From the NCBI RefSeq assembly GCF_008312885.1, contig NZ_VSSO01000004.1, positions 310,001 through 374,000 of the forward strand: a stretch of DNA of 64,000 nt, in the 5' to 3' direction. Each line of letters begins with the position of its first letter. The stretch's first letter is position 1. A model generated the notes under the pieces. That model searched no databases, was not told the DNA's origin, and saw only the letters and a list, made by a program, of their open reading frames with translations. Position numbers and translations under genes: made by a program. This document shows, piece after piece, positions 63,071 to 64,000 of the stretch. Source of the stretch: Lolliginicoccus suaedae (GTDB lineage Bacteria > Actinomycetota > Actinomycetes > Mycobacteriales > Mycobacteriaceae).

Positions 63071-64000
63071 TCACCGAGTGGCCTTGAGCCCGATCGAGTC
63101 GGGGATCTGCTCGACGCTGATGCGCTGGCGGAACACCCAGTAGGTCCAGCCCTGGTAGATCATCACCACCGGGGCGAGGAACGCGGCCGCCCAGGTCATC
63201 ACGGTCAAGGTGTAGGACGATGAGGCCGCGGACTCGACGGTGAGGCTGAACGCGGGGTCGATCGTCGAGGGCATCACGTTGGGGAACAGTGCGGCGAAGA
63301 GCATCCCGGTGGCCGACAGCACTGCGAGGAACGTGGCGACGAACGCCCAGCCCTCGCGCTCGCGGGCGGTCAGCACGACTGCCGCGACGAGTCCGGCCGC
63401 GGCGAGCGCCACGAACACCAGGGACAGCGACGAGCCGTAGGCGAGCTGCGTCCACACCGCGAAGCCACCGGCGACGACGAGGGTGGCCGGGGCAAGGAGG
63501 GCGGCGAGGCGCACCGCGTCGGCCCGGACCTCCCCGCCGGTCTTCAGCGAGATGAACACTGCCCCATGCAGGAGGAACAGCAGCGTGGTGGCGAGCCCAC
63601 CGAGCAGGGCGTAGGGGGTGAGGATGGCCTCCCACACGCCCACGATCTGCTTGTCCTCGTTGATGGGGGTGCCAGAGAGGATCGTCGCGAACGCCACGCC
63701 CCACAGCACCGCCGGGATCCACGAGCCGAGGATGATCCCGGCATCGCAGCGGGCGCGCCAGCGGTCGTCGTCGATCTTGCCGCGGAACTCGATGGCCACC
63801 GCGCGGAAGATCAGCGCGAGCAGGATCAGCAGCAGCGGCAGGTAGAAGCCGGAGAACAGGGTCGCGTACCAGTCGGGGAACGCGGCGAACATGGCACCGC
63901 CGGCGGTGATGAGCCATACCTCGTTGCCGTCCCACACGGGCCCGATGGTGTTGAGGACGGTGCGGCGGCGCTTGTCGGCGTTCATGCGGCTGTTGCGGCC
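63071..64000 (-). CDS. cydB: Cytochrome bd oxidase subunit II CydB (N-terminus cut off by window edge)
   Basis: 310 codons visible; the frame continues without a stop past 64000, and the ATG at 63985 is internal because conserved CydB sequence (GRNSRMNADKRRRTVLNTIG) runs through it. Markers are PVWDGNEVWLITAGGAMFAA, AIEFRGKIDDDRW and VMIYQGWTYWVFRQRI. Several membrane helices. Subunit of the high-affinity terminal quinol oxidase; cydA is expected just to the right. Confidence 0.94.
   Translation of the reverse strand, partial: GRNSRMNADKRRRTVLNTIGPVWDGNEVWLITAGGAMFAAFPDWYATLFSGFYLPLLLILLALIFRAVAIEFRGKIDDDRWRARCDAGIILGSWIPAVLWGVAFATILSGTPINEDKQIVGVWEAILTPYALLGGLATTLLFLLHGAVFISLKTGGEVRADAVRLAALLAPATLVVAGGFAVWTQLAYGSSLSLVFVALAAAGLVAAVVLTAREREGWAFVATFLAVLSATGMLFAALFPNVMPSTIDPAFSLTVESAASSSYTLTVMTWAAAFLAPVVMIYQGWTYWVFRQRISVEQIPDSIGLKATR

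Overview
The window is very GC-rich, densely packed DNA from a mycolic-acid-bearing actinomycete (order Mycobacteriales/Corynebacteriales). The evidence is a mycolyltransferase with two tiny PorA/PorH-like proteins, mycothiol synthase, a resuscitation-promoting factor, an XPB-type helicase with its usual partner, many probable leaderless starts, and a gene order that, as I remember it, follows the Mycobacterium tuberculosis Rv0813c-Rv0883c neighbourhood with rearrangements. The genus cannot be fixed from the sequence; an environmental or host-associated relative outside Mycobacterium is likely.

Layout. 1-9.6 kb: a DUF3027 gene cut by the left edge, a lipoprotein glutaminyl cyclase, an MFS transporter, a DUF2771 protein, an acyltransferase, a cold-shock protein, CorA, small membrane proteins, moaA-moaD and an Rpf. 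9.7-16.3 kb: a molybdopterin operon (moaC-mog-moaE), then a helicase-associated protein and XPB helicase. 16.3-18.5 kb: a long regulatory region, a PorH-like microprotein, a mycolyltransferase and a PorA-like microprotein ending in a strong terminator. 18.6-31.5 kb: lipid genes (fadD, fadB-fadA, fadE), dapC, a DUF559 gene flanked by two copies of a 68-bp repeat, an AraC regulator, a mycofactocin-type glycosyltransferase and an SDR. 31.5-36 kb: tRNA-Glu/Asp/Phe, a TauE permease and a CstB-like persulfide dioxygenase-rhodanese that share CstR-type operators, a spermidine-synthase-like protein and tRNA-Lys. 36-46.7 kb: DUF937 protein, Dus, an LCP ligase, PhoU, mycothiol synthase, a GlnR-like regulator, DUF2993, a thioredoxin-like protein, a polycysteine leader peptide in front of a DUF4395-sulfurtransferase-DUF1416 operon, and a nitrobindin-like gene preceded by a leaderless 35-residue membrane peptide.

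46.7-58.2 kb is the accessory part: SDR and hydroxypyruvate-isomerase genes, an SDR/NTF2/LysR group, a complete lactococcin-972-type bacteriocin locus (precursor, large membrane immunity protein, ABC ATPase, small membrane-anchored protein, nearby HTH regulator), a noncoding stretch of about 0.9 kb with a long hairpin, and alkane monooxygenase alkB with a TetR regulator. 58.2-64 kb holds cydC, a POT peptide transporter inserted between cydC and cydD, cydD, and cydB cut by the right edge.

The least ordinary parts are the bacteriocin locus, the porin/mycolyltransferase locus, the shared sulfide-type operators, the cysteine leader peptide and two unrelated families of noncoding repeats. I saw no rRNA, CRISPR array, insertion sequence or prophage.
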